This document shows positions 24,180 to 32,086 of a stretch of 39,569 nt of DNA, in pieces. How positions within the stretch are numbered: position 1 is the first letter of the stretch; the number at the start of each line of letters is the position of its first letter. The translations under genes and the position numbers were made by a program. Source of the DNA: a virus; the IMG/VR virus record IMGVR_UViG_3300048015_000367, positions 1-39,569 of that record, one strand, 5' to 3'. The notes below the pieces were generated by a model. It made no database searches and was not told where the DNA came from. It was given only the letters and a program-made list of their open reading frames with translations.

Positions 24180-24547
24180 AACTTGCCGAGCTTCAGGCTC
24201 TGACAGTGGCTGAACTGGTCACTCGCTTTGGTGCAATTGCGATCGATCAGGACAAGGCGATCTTTGACGATAATAACAGGAAGTACAATCGGCTTTTTGA
24301 CCAGATGCAGGCAGTCAAGGACGAGCTGAAAAGTCGAGGCGGCGACCAGCGGCGAGCGCTGGTCACTCTGCTCGAACATCCAAACTTCCAAGTCCGACTG
24401 CAGGCCGCCCGCGCGACGCTTGCGGTCGCGCCCGAGCAGTCGCGGCGGGTGATCGAGGCAATTGCCGCTTCACGCCACTTTCCTCAAGCCGGTGACGCTG
24501 GAATGTGCTTGTGGGCGCTTGACCAAGGCATTTTTGTGCCGAAATAG
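24176..24547 (+). CDS. DUF2019-type immunity protein 1
   Basis: 123 residues; the ATG overlaps the toxin stop (ATGA), so it is translationally coupled. The pattern ELVTRFGAIAIDQDKAIFDDNNRKYNRLF, ELKSRGGDQRRALVTLLEHPNFQVRLQAA, then FPQAGDAGMCLWALDQGIF is the DUF2019 helical-repeat family, which in Rhizobiales regularly follows toxin tips. It should bind the HNH-like tip in the cytoplasm. It is intact although its toxin carries a UGA. Four single-domain paralogues and one double-domain relative occur downstream. Confidence 0.8.
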   Translation: MKLAELQALTVAELVTRFGAIAIDQDKAIFDDNNRKYNRLFDQMQAVKDELKSRGGDQRRALVTLLEHPNFQVRLQAARATLAVAPEQSRRVIEAIAASRHFPQAGDAGMCLWALDQGIFVPK

Positions 24548-24629
24548 GGCGCTACGAAAGCGGCGTTTTGGATGAACGGATGCGGGTTGCAAAAGATGCG
24601 ATGATTGAATTTGGAGTTCTCACGCCATG
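24548..24629 (+). pseudogene. Remnant: capsid snippet fused to a toxin C-terminus
   Basis: CGCTACGAAAGCGGCGT is 17 bases of the capsid 3' end. It runs straight into codons for LDERMRVAKDAMIEFGVLTP, the last 20 residues of a toxin of the 23265 type, whose TGA overlaps the next ATG. The body of a second toxin has therefore been deleted, leaving its immunity gene behind. Confidence 0.75.
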
Positions 24630-24998
24630 AAGCGGTCCGGTCTCGGCGAGTTGACAACAGAGGAACTGGTCGACCGCTTTGCGGCGATTGGGGTGGAACA
24701 GGATCAGGCGCTCCTTCGGAACGAAATAGGCAAGTTCAACCGCCTTTACGACAAGAAAGAATTGATCAAGGTGGAACTCAAGTGCCGACCGGGCGATCAG
24801 AGGCGTGCGCTTCTTGCTCTTTTCGATCACCCCAACATGCAGACGCGCTTGAACGCAGCAAAAGCGACGCTGGCTGTGGAGCCGGTGGCGGCACGAAATA
24901 TGCTGCGAGTAATCGCAGATTCGAAGTGGTACCCGCAGGCTGGCGACGCCGGTATGTGCCTTCGGAATCTTGATCGCGGCATATTCGTGCCGACATAG
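24627..24998 (+). CDS. DUF2019-type immunity protein 2 (orphan)
   Basis: 123 residues overlapping the toxin remnant stop by ATGA. Motifs are ELVDRFAAIGVEQDQALLRNEIGKFNRLYD, ELKCRPGDQRRALLALFDHPNMQTRLNAAKATLAVEP and WYPQAGDAGMCLRNLDRGIFVPT. It has no complete toxin partner, since only the last 20 codons remain upstream. Retention as an intact gene fits an orphan immunity function against related phages or neighbours. It may be co-translated with the preceding immunity gene. Confidence 0.8.
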   Translation: MKRSGLGELTTEELVDRFAAIGVEQDQALLRNEIGKFNRLYDKKELIKVELKCRPGDQRRALLALFDHPNMQTRLNAAKATLAVEPVAARNMLRVIADSKWYPQAGDAGMCLRNLDRGIFVPT

Positions 24999-25000
24999 CC

Positions 25001-25223
25001 GCCGCGCGCCCCCGCCGGCACCATCCTGATGACGTCGAAGACGCTGCCCTATCCGCTCTCCAATGTCGGCAACGTCATGCAGATCCGCACCCGGCAGGAC
25101 TATTATCAGATCGAATGGCCGCCGCGCGCCCGCCGCTACGAGAGCGGCGTCTGCGCCGACGAGGTGCTGCAGAACTATTTCCCGCCGTCGATGGCCGTGA
25201 TCACGAATATCGCCGCGGGGTGA
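25001..25223 (+). pseudogene. Capsid 3'-end duplicate, copy 2
   Basis: After a stray CCGCCGCGCGCCC (25001-25013, itself from the capsid PPRAR codons) the sequence matches the capsid gene from PAGTILMTSKTLPYPLS to the stop NIAAG, with a Tyr-to-Cys change in YESGVCADE. It has no 5' part. It serves as the left end of a repeated unit: capsid 3' end, hairpin leader, pre-toxin gene. Confidence 0.85.
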
Positions 25224-25403
25224 TGGCTTTTCATCTTCCCTCTCCCGCTCGCGGGAGAGGGCGGCCGCGCGCTTAAGCGCGCGGCCGGGTGAGGGTCGTC
25301 CGCAGCACTGGATAGCTCACCCGTTTCGCTGAACGACTCGCATTCGCTTGCGCGGTCCTCTGTCGTGAAAGAGAGAGGGCGCCCTTCCGCACGGATCCAA
25401 CAC
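25224..25403. repeat. Hairpin leader, unit copy 2
   Basis: Same order as 23094-23245: TCCCGCTCGCGGGA hairpin, then a perfect 26-base palindrome at 25262-25287 (arms CGGCCGCGCGCTT), then the GAGAGAG stem and an ACGGATCCAACAC ribosome region before the conserved ATG at 25404. Confidence 0.65.
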
Positions 25404-26392
25404 ATGACTCCCTGGCCGCCGCGACGCTTGAGCGCAGTGCCACGCGATTGGACCGTGCGGGCGGAGATCATGAAGGCCATCCATACGCTCGCGGTGCAGG
25501 AAGACGACGAGCGCCTGCGACGACGCCAAGCCGATCTCGCCGCCTTGCGCCGCGATTGCGAACGTCTCGCGCAAGCGCTACGCGAAGCCTTTCGCGAGTC
25601 CGCGGTTCCGGTAAGCAGGGAATTGCGGAAAGCCGGCTACAATCCCAATGAGCCGCGCGTGCCTGCGGGCAATTCGGACGGAGGCCGGTGGACGCGCGAG
25701 GGCGGAGGTGCAGGCTCTCCGGGTGGGCTTGGCGTCTCGTTGTCAGACACGTCGCCTGAAATATCGCGGAGCCAGGCCGTCAATATGCCGCCAACGAACC
25801 GCCAGCCGGCATCGGCCACAATCAGGGACCGCCGCTTGAGGAGCCACCCAAGATTCCACCTGAGGAGCCAGAGGAAGAGCACCTGATTTGGGATTTCGTC
25901 AAGGCCGCCATTCGGTGGTTGGCCCGCGCTCTCCCGAGAGTTAGCCTGAGTGTCGGTGTGAGAGTGGGGTTAAGTGCTGCGTTGGCGGCTACGATCGGAG
26001 GGCCGATCGTGAGTTTTTGCTGGCTGTCGAGGTCGTCAAATGGCTGAATACCTTTCGTCCAGTTATTTATTCGTATTTCGATCCACCGAAAGACGTGGGA
26101 GAAGTTGCAGCAGAACAGCGGACCCGGCTATGATAGACACCACATCGTCGAACGGTGGTCCGAAAGGGACGGCATGCCGCGCGCCAAGATCTATGCGCCG
26201 GACGATGTCGTTCCGATTCCAAAGGTGATTCATTGGGAAATCAATAGGTGGTTAGGCCGACCAAACGACGAGTACCTGGATGTTAATGGCGACAAAATGA
26301 CCCCAAGAGAATATTTGAAGGGTAAAAGATGGGAAGAGCGATATGAGTTCGGTCTCGATGTTCTGAGAAAATTCAAAGTGCTCAAGCGATGA
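25404..26392 (+). pseudogene. Capsid-associated pre-toxin / HNH-like toxin 2, frameshifted
   Basis: The conserved N-domain (TPWPPRRLSAVPRDWTVRAEIM) and the linker NEPRVPAGNSDGGRWT are open from 25404. Near 25770 the frame shifts: GIGHNQGPPLEEPPKIPPEEP continues in another frame, with a hydrophobic stretch (VGVRVGLSAALAATIGGPIV) absent from toxin 1. Two more shifts (about 26010 and 26090) precede the tip GPGYDRHHIVERWSERDGMP...PKVIHWEINRWLG...TPREYLKGKRWEERYEFGLDVLRKFKVLKR. Three lesions make it non-functional as a whole. A GTG/ATG restart could make the tip alone, but the first tip ATG is late. Confidence 0.7.
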
Positions 26393-26760
26393 AACAATTA
26401 CAATTGAAGGCGCTCACGGTTGCACAGTTGGTCGAGCGTTTTGCCCAGATTGGAGCTGCGCAGGACCAAGCGATTTGGGACGAAGACAACAAGAAATACG
26501 CGCGACTCTTTTGGCAGATGGACGAGATAAAGAGCGAGTTGAAGTGCCGATCGGGCGATCAGCGACGGGCGCTTCTCGGTCTTTATAGCCATCCGAATAT
26601 TCAGGTTCAGCTCATGGCGGCAAAAGCGACGCTGGCAATCGCTCCGCAGGAGGCCCGTAAAGTGATCGAGGTGATTGCTGACTCGCGTCAGTTACCGCAG
26701 GCCGGTGACGCTGGCATGTGTCTTCTAATGCTCGATCGCGGTGAATTTGTTCCGGACTAA
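26389..26760 (+). CDS. DUF2019-type immunity protein 3
   Basis: 123 residues; ATGA overlap with the toxin 2 stop. QLVERFAQIGAAQDQAIWDEDNKKYARLFWQMDEI, ELKCRSGDQRRALLGLYSHPNIQVQLMAA and LPQAGDAGMCLLMLDRGEFVPD fit the family. It is intact behind a toxin with three frameshifts. Trp replaces the usual Leu/Phe in two surface positions (AIWDED, LFWQM), which may reflect adjustment to its diverged toxin tip (DRHH rather than DIHH). Confidence 0.8.
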   Translation: MKQLQLKALTVAQLVERFAQIGAAQDQAIWDEDNKKYARLFWQMDEIKSELKCRSGDQRRALLGLYSHPNIQVQLMAAKATLAIAPQEARKVIEVIADSRQLPQAGDAGMCLLMLDRGEFVPD

Positions 26761-26762
26761 AC

Positions 26763-26869
26763 GGCCGCCGCGCGCCCGTCGCTACGAAAGCGGCGTCTAC
26801 GCCGACGAGGTGCTGCAGAACTATTTCCCACCCTCGATGGCCGTGATCACCAACATTGCCGCGGGGTGA
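26763..26869 (+). pseudogene. Capsid 3'-end duplicate, copy 3
   Basis: Starts two bases after the immunity stop with the capsid codons for PPRARRYESGVYADEV and runs to the stop NIAAG. It is shorter than copy 2 but closer to the true capsid end (Tyr, not Cys). It begins at a different point in the capsid gene, as with the portal fragments. Confidence 0.85.
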
Positions 26870-27049
26870 TGGCTTTTTATCTTCCCCTCTCCCGCCCCGG
26901 GAGAGGTCGGCCGCGCGCATAATCGCGCGGCCGGGTGAGGGCTGTCCGCAGCACTGGATAGCTCACCCGTTTCGCTGAACGACTCGCATTCGCTTGTGCG
27001 GTCCTCTCTCGTGAAAGAGAGAGGGCGTCCTTCCGCACGGATCCAACAC
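26870..27049. repeat. Hairpin leader, unit copy 3
   Basis: Same order as the other two leaders. The long palindrome is at 26908-26933, with 10-base arms CGGCCGCGCG and an altered centre (CATAAT), so pairing is kept while the loop varies. The CTCTCTCGTGAAAGAGAGAG stem follows before the ATG at 27050. Confidence 0.65.
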
Positions 27050-27971
27050 ATGATTCCCTGGCCGCCGCGACGCTTGAGCGCAGTGCCACGCAATTGGACC
27101 GCGCGGGCGGAGATCATGCGGGCGATCGGCACGGTTGCGGCACAAGAGGAAGACGAGGCCCTTCGACGACGTCGAGCCGAACTCGCTTCTCTTCGGCGCG
27201 ATTGCGAATTGCTCGCGGAGGCATGTCGCGAATGCGCGTCCGTTGTGAACGGCGGACTGCGGAAGGCGGGCTACAATCCCAACGAACCGCGCGTACCGGC
27301 GGGAAATCCCGATGGCGGACAATGGACGCGAGAGGGCGGAGGCGCTCACTCGACCGCTTCGAGCCCCGTTCTGTCGGACGCATCCGCCGACAATCACTGG
27401 ATTCCGGGGGCGCAATACGCTGCGAACGACACGCCAAGCATTGGCTACAATCAAGGACCGCCACTTGAGGCGCCGCCCGAAATTCCGGAGGAGGAGCCGC
27501 CAACCGCGAAAATCCGGAATGCATTCTTACGAGCTGCCGCCCGCTGGTTGAGTCAAAGCCGGTCTGGAAGCGACATTCGGCGGACCAGCCGGCGACTATC
27601 TCCTGGCGTTGCAAGCCGCCGATGGGGTGCGCACCTATTTGCCCTATATCGTTGCCTATTTTCAGCCGCCGAAGACCTGGGCCGAGCTTCAACAGGATGC
27701 GTTGAACCCACGACGCGGATACGATATCCATCATCCAGTGGAGCAGTCATCGGCTCTCCAAGACGGATTTCCGCCAGACTTAGTCGATGGCGCCGAAAAC
27801 CGGCTGCGTATCTCGACATTCAGACATTGGCAGATCACCGCGTGGTACGCGACGAAAAACGAAGATTACGGTATGCTCTCGCCAAGAGATTACCTGAGAG
27901 GCAAGGATTCGGATGAACGCGTGAGGGTTGGCAAGCGTGCGCTGGTTTTATTTGGAGTTCTAAAGCCGTGA
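27050..27971 (+). pseudogene. Capsid-associated pre-toxin / HNH-like toxin 3, frameshifted once
   Basis: From the ATG at 27050: IPWPPRRLSAVPRNWTARAEIM, a helical stretch, NEPRVPAGNPDGGQWT, PSIGYNQGPPLEAPPEIPEEEPPTAKIRNAFLRAAARWL. Around 27545 the frame shifts. The continuation in the next frame (AGDYLLALQAADGVRTYLPYIV, FQPPKTWAELQQDALNPRRGYDIHHPVEQ, FRHWQITAWYATKNEDYGMLSPRDYLRGK) reaches the normal end FGVLKP at 27971. It is the least damaged of the three. One base change in length would restore it. The GTGA junction couples it to the next immunity gene. Confidence 0.7.
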
Positions 27972-28339
27972 AGCACTCAAATCTCCGCGATTTACCCGTA
28001 TCCGAGCTAGTCGAACGTTTTGCTGATATGGGAGTAAGGCAGGATAAGGCCCTACTTGAGGACGAGATTGAGAAGTTTAATCGGCTGTTTGACCAGATGG
28101 AATCTGTCAAAGCGGAACTTAAAAGCCGAACTGGTGATCAGCGGCGGGCATTGTTGACGTTGTTCAATCATCCGAACATGCAAGTTCGGCTGAAGGCCGC
28201 AAAGGCCACGTTAGCGCTTGCACCAGTGGAAGCAAGGCAGATGCTGAAGGCAATTTCGGAGTCTGGATGGCAGCCCCAGGCCGGTGACGCTGGAATGTGC
28301 CTGTGGAATCTGGCGCGCGGCGTGTTTGTTCCGGACTGA
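27968..28339 (+). CDS. DUF2019-type immunity protein 4
   Basis: 123 residues from a GTG at 27968 that overlaps the toxin stop (GTGA). ELVERFADMGVRQDKALLEDEIEKFNRLFDQMESV, ELKSRTGDQRRALLTLFNHPNMQVRLKAAKATLALAP and WQPQAGDAGMCLWNLARGVFVPD are canonical for the family. It is immediately followed by another toxin C-terminal remnant, so this is again an intact immunity gene within decayed toxin surroundings. Confidence 0.8.
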   Translation: MKHSNLRDLPVSELVERFADMGVRQDKALLEDEIEKFNRLFDQMESVKAELKSRTGDQRRALLTLFNHPNMQVRLKAAKATLALAPVEARQMLKAISESGWQPQAGDAGMCLWNLARGVFVPD

Positions 28340-28436
28340 GTGGTCGTCGCGCGAGTATCTGCGTAGCAAAAGCCGGCATGAACGCATGCGAGTCGGTAAG
28401 GATGCGCTGATCTTATTCGGAGTTCTGCAGCCGTGA
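28340..28436 (+). pseudogene. Toxin C-terminal remnant
   Basis: Codons for SREYLRSKSRHERMRVGKDALILFGVLQP end in a TGA overlapping the next GTG. This is the last 29 residues of an HNH-like tip of the 23265 type (SPREYLRGK...FGVLKP). Everything upstream was lost, so it is the second such scar in the array (see 24548-24629). Confidence 0.75.
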
Positions 28437-28810
28437 ATAAACGGGCTCTCCAATCATTGACCGGAAATGAACTGGTCGAGCGTTTTGCGTCCATAGCCCT
28501 GGATCAGGACAAGGCGATATTTAACGAGGACAATAGGAGCTACAACCGACTGTTCGATCAGATGGAGCAGGTCATTGATGAATTGAAAGTCAGACCTGGA
28601 GATCAGCGCTCGGCCCTCCTGGCGTTGTATAATAACCCCAACATTCAGGTGCGGCTGAAGGCGGCTCTCGCCACAATGGAAGTCGCCCCTCGGGCCGCGC
28701 GTTAGGCGCTGTTGAATATTGCGAATTCCCGCCGTTATCCGCAAGCAGCAGACGCCCTTGCCGCGCTTTGGAGACTCGATGGAAGGCCTATAGTAGCGTC
28801 GCCAAACTAA
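28433..28810 (+). pseudogene. DUF2019-type immunity protein 5, with premature stop
   Basis: GTG 28433 overlaps the remnant's stop. ELVERFASIALDQDKAIFNEDNRSYNRLFDQMEQV and LKVRPGDQRSALLALYNNPNIQVRLKAA are typical. TAG at 28703-28705 ends it at residue 90, yet the frame continues with ALLNIANSRRYPQAADALAALWRLDGRPIVASPN to 28810. The C-terminus has drifted from the GDAGMCLW consensus, so decay looks older than the stop. It is the last member of the capsid-linked array and its 3' end overlaps the convergent DUF4262 gene by four bases. Confidence 0.7.
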
Positions 28811-29286
28811 CTCGGCGCTCCCTTGAGTGCCGATAGGATCGGCTGGTCTCGGTACGGAGCGTCGCAGCCCGGTGTGTCGGGCCAGCGGCCTTTGGTATCG
28901 GGTATGAGGACCTGGCGGACTTCGACGGTGTCGCTGTCGTAATAAAGCCGCGCGAAGTAGGCGTATTCCTTATGTCCTAGGTCGCCGGTGTCGATGATGC
29001 GCAGTGGAAACGTGCCGCCAATGCTGACGAGTTCCTCGTGCTCGAAAGCCCGGCCGCGATCGCGCTGTATCTCGCTCAACCGATTTAGGATGCCGGCCAA
29101 CTTGGTGGTGCCGACAATCAGCAATTTGGGAAGGCCGCGGCCGTGGTTGCCGACGGTGTAGCTGAAAGGCTCCAGTCCAGGCACGTCACTTTCCGTTTCG
29201 CCCACGGCCTGTATGCAACGGCCGTGTTTGGCGATGTTGGTCCGAATTGCTTCGCGAAACTGCAGCCATTCTTGCTCGATCGTCAT
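28807..29286 (-). CDS. DUF4262 domain protein, opposite strand
   Basis: 159 residues from the ATG at 29286 with GGAGGG upstream. The pattern KHGRCIQAVGE, LEPFSYTVGNHGRGLPKLLIVG, AGILNRLSEI, YAYFARLYYDSDTVEVRQVLIPDTKGRWPDTPGCDAPYRDQP is the DUF4262 family, of unknown function. It faces left between the capsid toxin array and the head-tail genes, with its own ribosome site, so it should be expressed in the lysogen (a moron). DUF4262 proteins are seen in toxin-immunity loci, so an orphan immunity role is possible, but nothing here proves it. Confidence 0.75.
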   Translation of the reverse strand: MTIEQEWLQFREAIRTNIAKHGRCIQAVGETESDVPGLEPFSYTVGNHGRGLPKLLIVGTTKLAGILNRLSEIQRDRGRAFEHEELVSIGGTFPLRIIDTGDLGHKEYAYFARLYYDSDTVEVRQVLIPDTKGRWPDTPGCDAPYRDQPILSALKGAPS

Positions 29287-29398
29287 CGCAACCCTCCAGT
29301 CGGTAATTACTACCGTAGATTGATATCCGTTGCAACGGCGCGAGTAACGTCGCGGGCGGCGGCGCCCGCCATAGACCGCGAAGATCACGAGGCCCCCC

Positions 29399-29614
29399 AT
29401 GAAGCTCAAAGCGCCGGAAGGCGTCGGCGACCCATGCGTCGACGGTGTGACGGTCGCGCCGCGCGACGGCGTCTACGAGGTCGAGGCCGAGGTCGGCGCG
29501 CTGCTGATCGAGTGCTTCGGCTTCATGGAAGTGGCGGCGGCTGAGACGCGGAAAGTCGCGGGCACGGCGCGGCGCGGCAAGGCCGCCGCGCGGAAAGCCC
29601 GAACGGAGGGATAA
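29399..29614 (+). CDS. Small phage structural protein (head-tail region)
   Basis: 71 residues from the ATG at 29399. The N-half is beta-like (KLKAPEGVGDPCVDGVTVAPRDGVYEVEAEVGALLIECFGF); the C-half is a basic Ala/Arg/Lys tail (RKVAGTARRGKAAARKARTEG). It ends five bases before the connector gene and so belongs to the same transcript. A small protein of this kind commonly sits between capsid and connector genes in alphaproteobacterial prophages. Role unknown; head completion or decoration is plausible. Confidence 0.7.
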   Translation: MKLKAPEGVGDPCVDGVTVAPRDGVYEVEAEVGALLIECFGFMEVAAAETRKVAGTARRGKAAARKARTEG

Positions 29615-29619
29615 ACAAA

Positions 29620-30468
29620 ATGGCTGCATCCGATCTCGCCGTGCTGGCCGATGTCAAAACCTGGCTGTCAGGTTCGAGCGGCATCGGCACGTCCGATGAT
29701 TCCTTGTTGGCGCGCCTCATCACCGACGTAAGTGGCGCGATCGCGTCGTATCTCGGCCGGCCTGCGTTGATGCCGCGCGCTTATGTCGAACGGATCGACG
29801 GCAATGGCAAAACCCGGCTTTATCTTCGGCACTATCCGGTGCTGCAAATGACGTCGCTGACGATCGACAATTTTGCGGTGCCCGCACGGGTATTGCCAGT
29901 GACGGGTACGGCCCACGGCAAGGGTTATCTGCTCGAGCCCTGGGACGGTCTGCCGCCGGGGCGGCCGCAGGCGCTCGATGTATTCCACGCCGCGTTTCAC
30001 AACGGCCGGCAGAATGTCACTATCGCATATAACGCCGGCTACGCGGTCGAGGGCGAAAGCGCGACCGTGCCCGCCGCGCCCGGCCCTTATACGGTGACCG
30101 CCCTGGCGCCGTTCGGCCCATGGGCGAGCGATGCCGGTGTCGTTTACAGCAGCGGCGCCGATAGCGGCACGGCGCTAACGCCGGTCGGGGGCACGCCGAG
30201 CGCCGGGCAATATAATGTAACGAGCGGCGCCTACAGCTTCGCCGCGGCCGACGCCGGGGCGGCGGTGTCGATCTCTTACGGCTTCATCCCCGCGGCGATC
30301 AACAACGCCTGCATCGAGTGGGTGGCCGAGCGCTACCGCTACCGCACCCGCATCGGGCAGAGCGCGCAGTCGGTGTCCGGCCAGCTCACGTCGTCCTACA
30401 GCCTCAAAGATATGCCCGATTTCGTCCGCGCCTCGCTCGATCCGTATCGGGCTGTGGTGGGAATTTAG
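29620..30468 (+). CDS. gp6-like head-tail connector with inserted Ig-like module
   Basis: 282 residues. The start (LAVLADVKTWLSGSSGIGTSDDSLLARLITDVSGAIASYLGRP) is the helical gp6-like connector fold of HK97-type phages, and the end (AINNACIEWVAERYRYRTRIG, SYSLKDMPDFVRASLDPYR) closes it. Between them, residues about 160-225 (DAGVVYSSG, TALTPVGGTPSAGQYNV, SGAYSFAAADAGAAVSISYGF) are an extra beta-rich module. The same module appears in the tail tube protein at 35715. The protein would ring the portal and join the tail. The module likely projects from the particle. Confidence 0.8.
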   Translation: MAASDLAVLADVKTWLSGSSGIGTSDDSLLARLITDVSGAIASYLGRPALMPRAYVERIDGNGKTRLYLRHYPVLQMTSLTIDNFAVPARVLPVTGTAHGKGYLLEPWDGLPPGRPQALDVFHAAFHNGRQNVTIAYNAGYAVEGESATVPAAPGPYTVTALAPFGPWASDAGVVYSSGADSGTALTPVGGTPSAGQYNVTSGAYSFAAADAGAAVSISYGFIPAAINNACIEWVAERYRYRTRIGQSAQSVSGQLTSSYSLKDMPDFVRASLDPYRAVVGI

Positions 30469-30510
30469 GGGCGCTTTCGGCGCGGATCTCTTGAGGGCGC
30501 GCACCGTCAA

Positions 30511-31693
30511 TCACGCCGACGCAGTTTCGAGGGTCCGTCGGCACTCACCTGCTCGTTTCACCAAATGTGCTGCGAGACGCTCGATCATCACCTCTTTCAA
30601 TCCTTCTTCGCGAGCACGCGTCCGTGCGGCATCGACCTCGTCGGGAAGCTGCTTGGCCATCGCTATCAGCGTGTCAACCAGTTTGTCAGCGTCTACGCGC
30701 ATTTCGCGCGCGAATTTGTGCCACTGGCGCAAGGCGATGCGGCTCACGCGGTATTCGCCGCCGATTTTCATCGCGAGCTTGATCTTTTGCAGGTCAACTC
30801 CCGGGTAAGGCAGGATACTGGCCACGTCATAAAGCGGCGCGAGCCGAACGCGGTGGCCGCCCAGGAGCAACGAGAAATTCTTGGCGTGCGCGTCGGTGCC
30901 GGCGATGAGCCAGTTAAAGCCGACGGCCGCGATAAACGTGTCAACATCGGCCGCGCGATCGGTCGAGTAGGTGCGCAACAGCTGGACGATGTCGAATGCG
31001 CTTGGGCCACCTTCGTTCTGATACTTCTTGGTCGGCATGATGCCGAGCGCTTGGCAGGCGTCTTCCTGATGGACACGGAGGATGGCGTTGCCCTTGTGCA
31101 GGCGGTCATAGCGCTCGATGACGATGGCGATTTCGTTCTCGAAGCGCATCACAGTCGAATGAGCTACAGGCAAGCCGAGGCTGCGCGCGAGCGTGAGGCA
31201 GAAATGTTCGTTCTCCGCGTGCCCTTCGAATTGGCCGGTCGGCGGCTTAAGAATATGTGTGGTCGGCAGGCGGCCGGAGGGAATACCCCAACGGCCGTTT
31301 TGCAGCAACGTCGGATTCGCTCAGCCACTCGACCGTGTCTTCGGTGCCGCTTCGTATCGCGGCCACGCGATCCGGCATCACGAACTGAACGGCACCGGCG
31401 CAATCCTCGCCGACATGGGATATGAGGGCGAAAGCGTTGCGGGCCGACACTTGGAATGTTGTCGCCCAGCGCGAGAGCACCTGCTCGTTATCCGGCAAGA
31501 GGCCCCATAGGAACGTTTCGATGGCGCCGTGGCCGTGTTCCGTGGCCCCGAGCGGCATCGAGAGTGACAGCGGATAAGCATCCGCGGTGTTTCGCCAGGC
31601 GTCGTCATAGACGAAGCTGAGCCGGCCACGCGCATCCCTGACGACACGGCCGACCTGTTTGGCGTCCAAAAGGACGACGAGTTCGCCGGTCAT
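30511..31693 (-). pseudogene. hipA: HipA-type kinase toxin gene, deleted/frameshifted
   Basis: The ATG at 31693 overlaps the hipB stop (ATGA). The N-part reads MTGELVVLLDAKQVGRVV...PDNEQVLSRWATTFQVSARNAFALISHVGEDCAGAVQF. At about 31308-31330 the frame changes from SESDVAAK to LLQNGRWGIPSGRLPTTHILKP, and the family's SLAGAQPK segment between these blocks is missing, so there was a deletion as well as a frameshift. The C-part keeps the kinase loop GTDAHAKN and the metal site YDVAS. HipA phosphorylates glutamyl-tRNA synthetase to induce dormancy; this one should be inactive. It faces left inside the structural operon. Confidence 0.8.
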
Positions 31694-31977
31694 GGCCTGC
31701 TGGTTTTGGCTTTGGCGACGATGGCGTCGATATCGACGGTGCCCGTACGGCGGGGCCTGGCTTGACCGACACTGGCGTCGAGCGCGATGTCCAAAGCATC
31801 GATGGCGCGAAGCACGAGGCCCAGCTCGGCGCGCGCATGGCCGCGTTCGACCTCGATGATCCATTGCCGGCTGACGCCGATCCGCTTGGCGAAAGCCGCC
31901 TGATCGAGTTTCAGCCGTTTGCGGCGTTCGCGAATGACCGCGCCGAGGTCGGCAGGCGTACGGACGAGCATGGGCAT
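31690..31977 (-). CDS. hipB: HipB-type antitoxin / repressor
   Basis: 95 residues. An XRE-family HTH spans residues about 10-65 (DLGAVIRERRKRLKLDQAAFAKRIGVSRQWIIEVERG), followed by a C-tail (VDIDAIVAKAKTSRP). Its stop overlaps the hipA start, the usual hipBA arrangement. Three similar 18-base palindromes directly upstream are the likely operators, so it should repress its own promoter. It remains intact although hipA is broken and may persist as a regulator. Confidence 0.85.
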   Translation of the reverse strand: MPMLVRTPADLGAVIRERRKRLKLDQAAFAKRIGVSRQWIIEVERGHARAELGLVLRAIDALDIALDASVGQARPRRTGTVDIDAIVAKAKTSRP

Positions 31978-31983
31978 ACCTTA

Positions 31984-32054
31984 TGTCACCGTTCGCCGAC
32001 ATTACCATATGTCAGCGTTCGCTGACAATAGCAAAAGTCAGCGATCGTCGACAT
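31984..32054 (-). promoter_or_regulatory. hipB promoter with three operator palindromes
   Basis: TGTCACCGTTCGCCGACA (31984-32001), TGTCAGCGTTCGCTGACA (32010-32027, perfect) and AGTCAGCGATCGTCGACA (32037-32054) share a TGTCAnCGTTCGCnGACA core and are spaced 26-27 bases apart. This matches the multi-operator layout known upstream of hipB. A leftward TTGTCA at 32028-32023 could be a -35. Confidence 0.75.
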
Positions 32055-32086
32055 CCAGCTTTCCCGAATGAGCGAAGGAGCCGGTC

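Noticed and set aside
24176-28810. Repeated DUF2019 units as a CRISPR-like or tandem repeat array
   Set aside because: The repeats are full protein-coding genes with diverged sequences and no short identical repeats or spacers.
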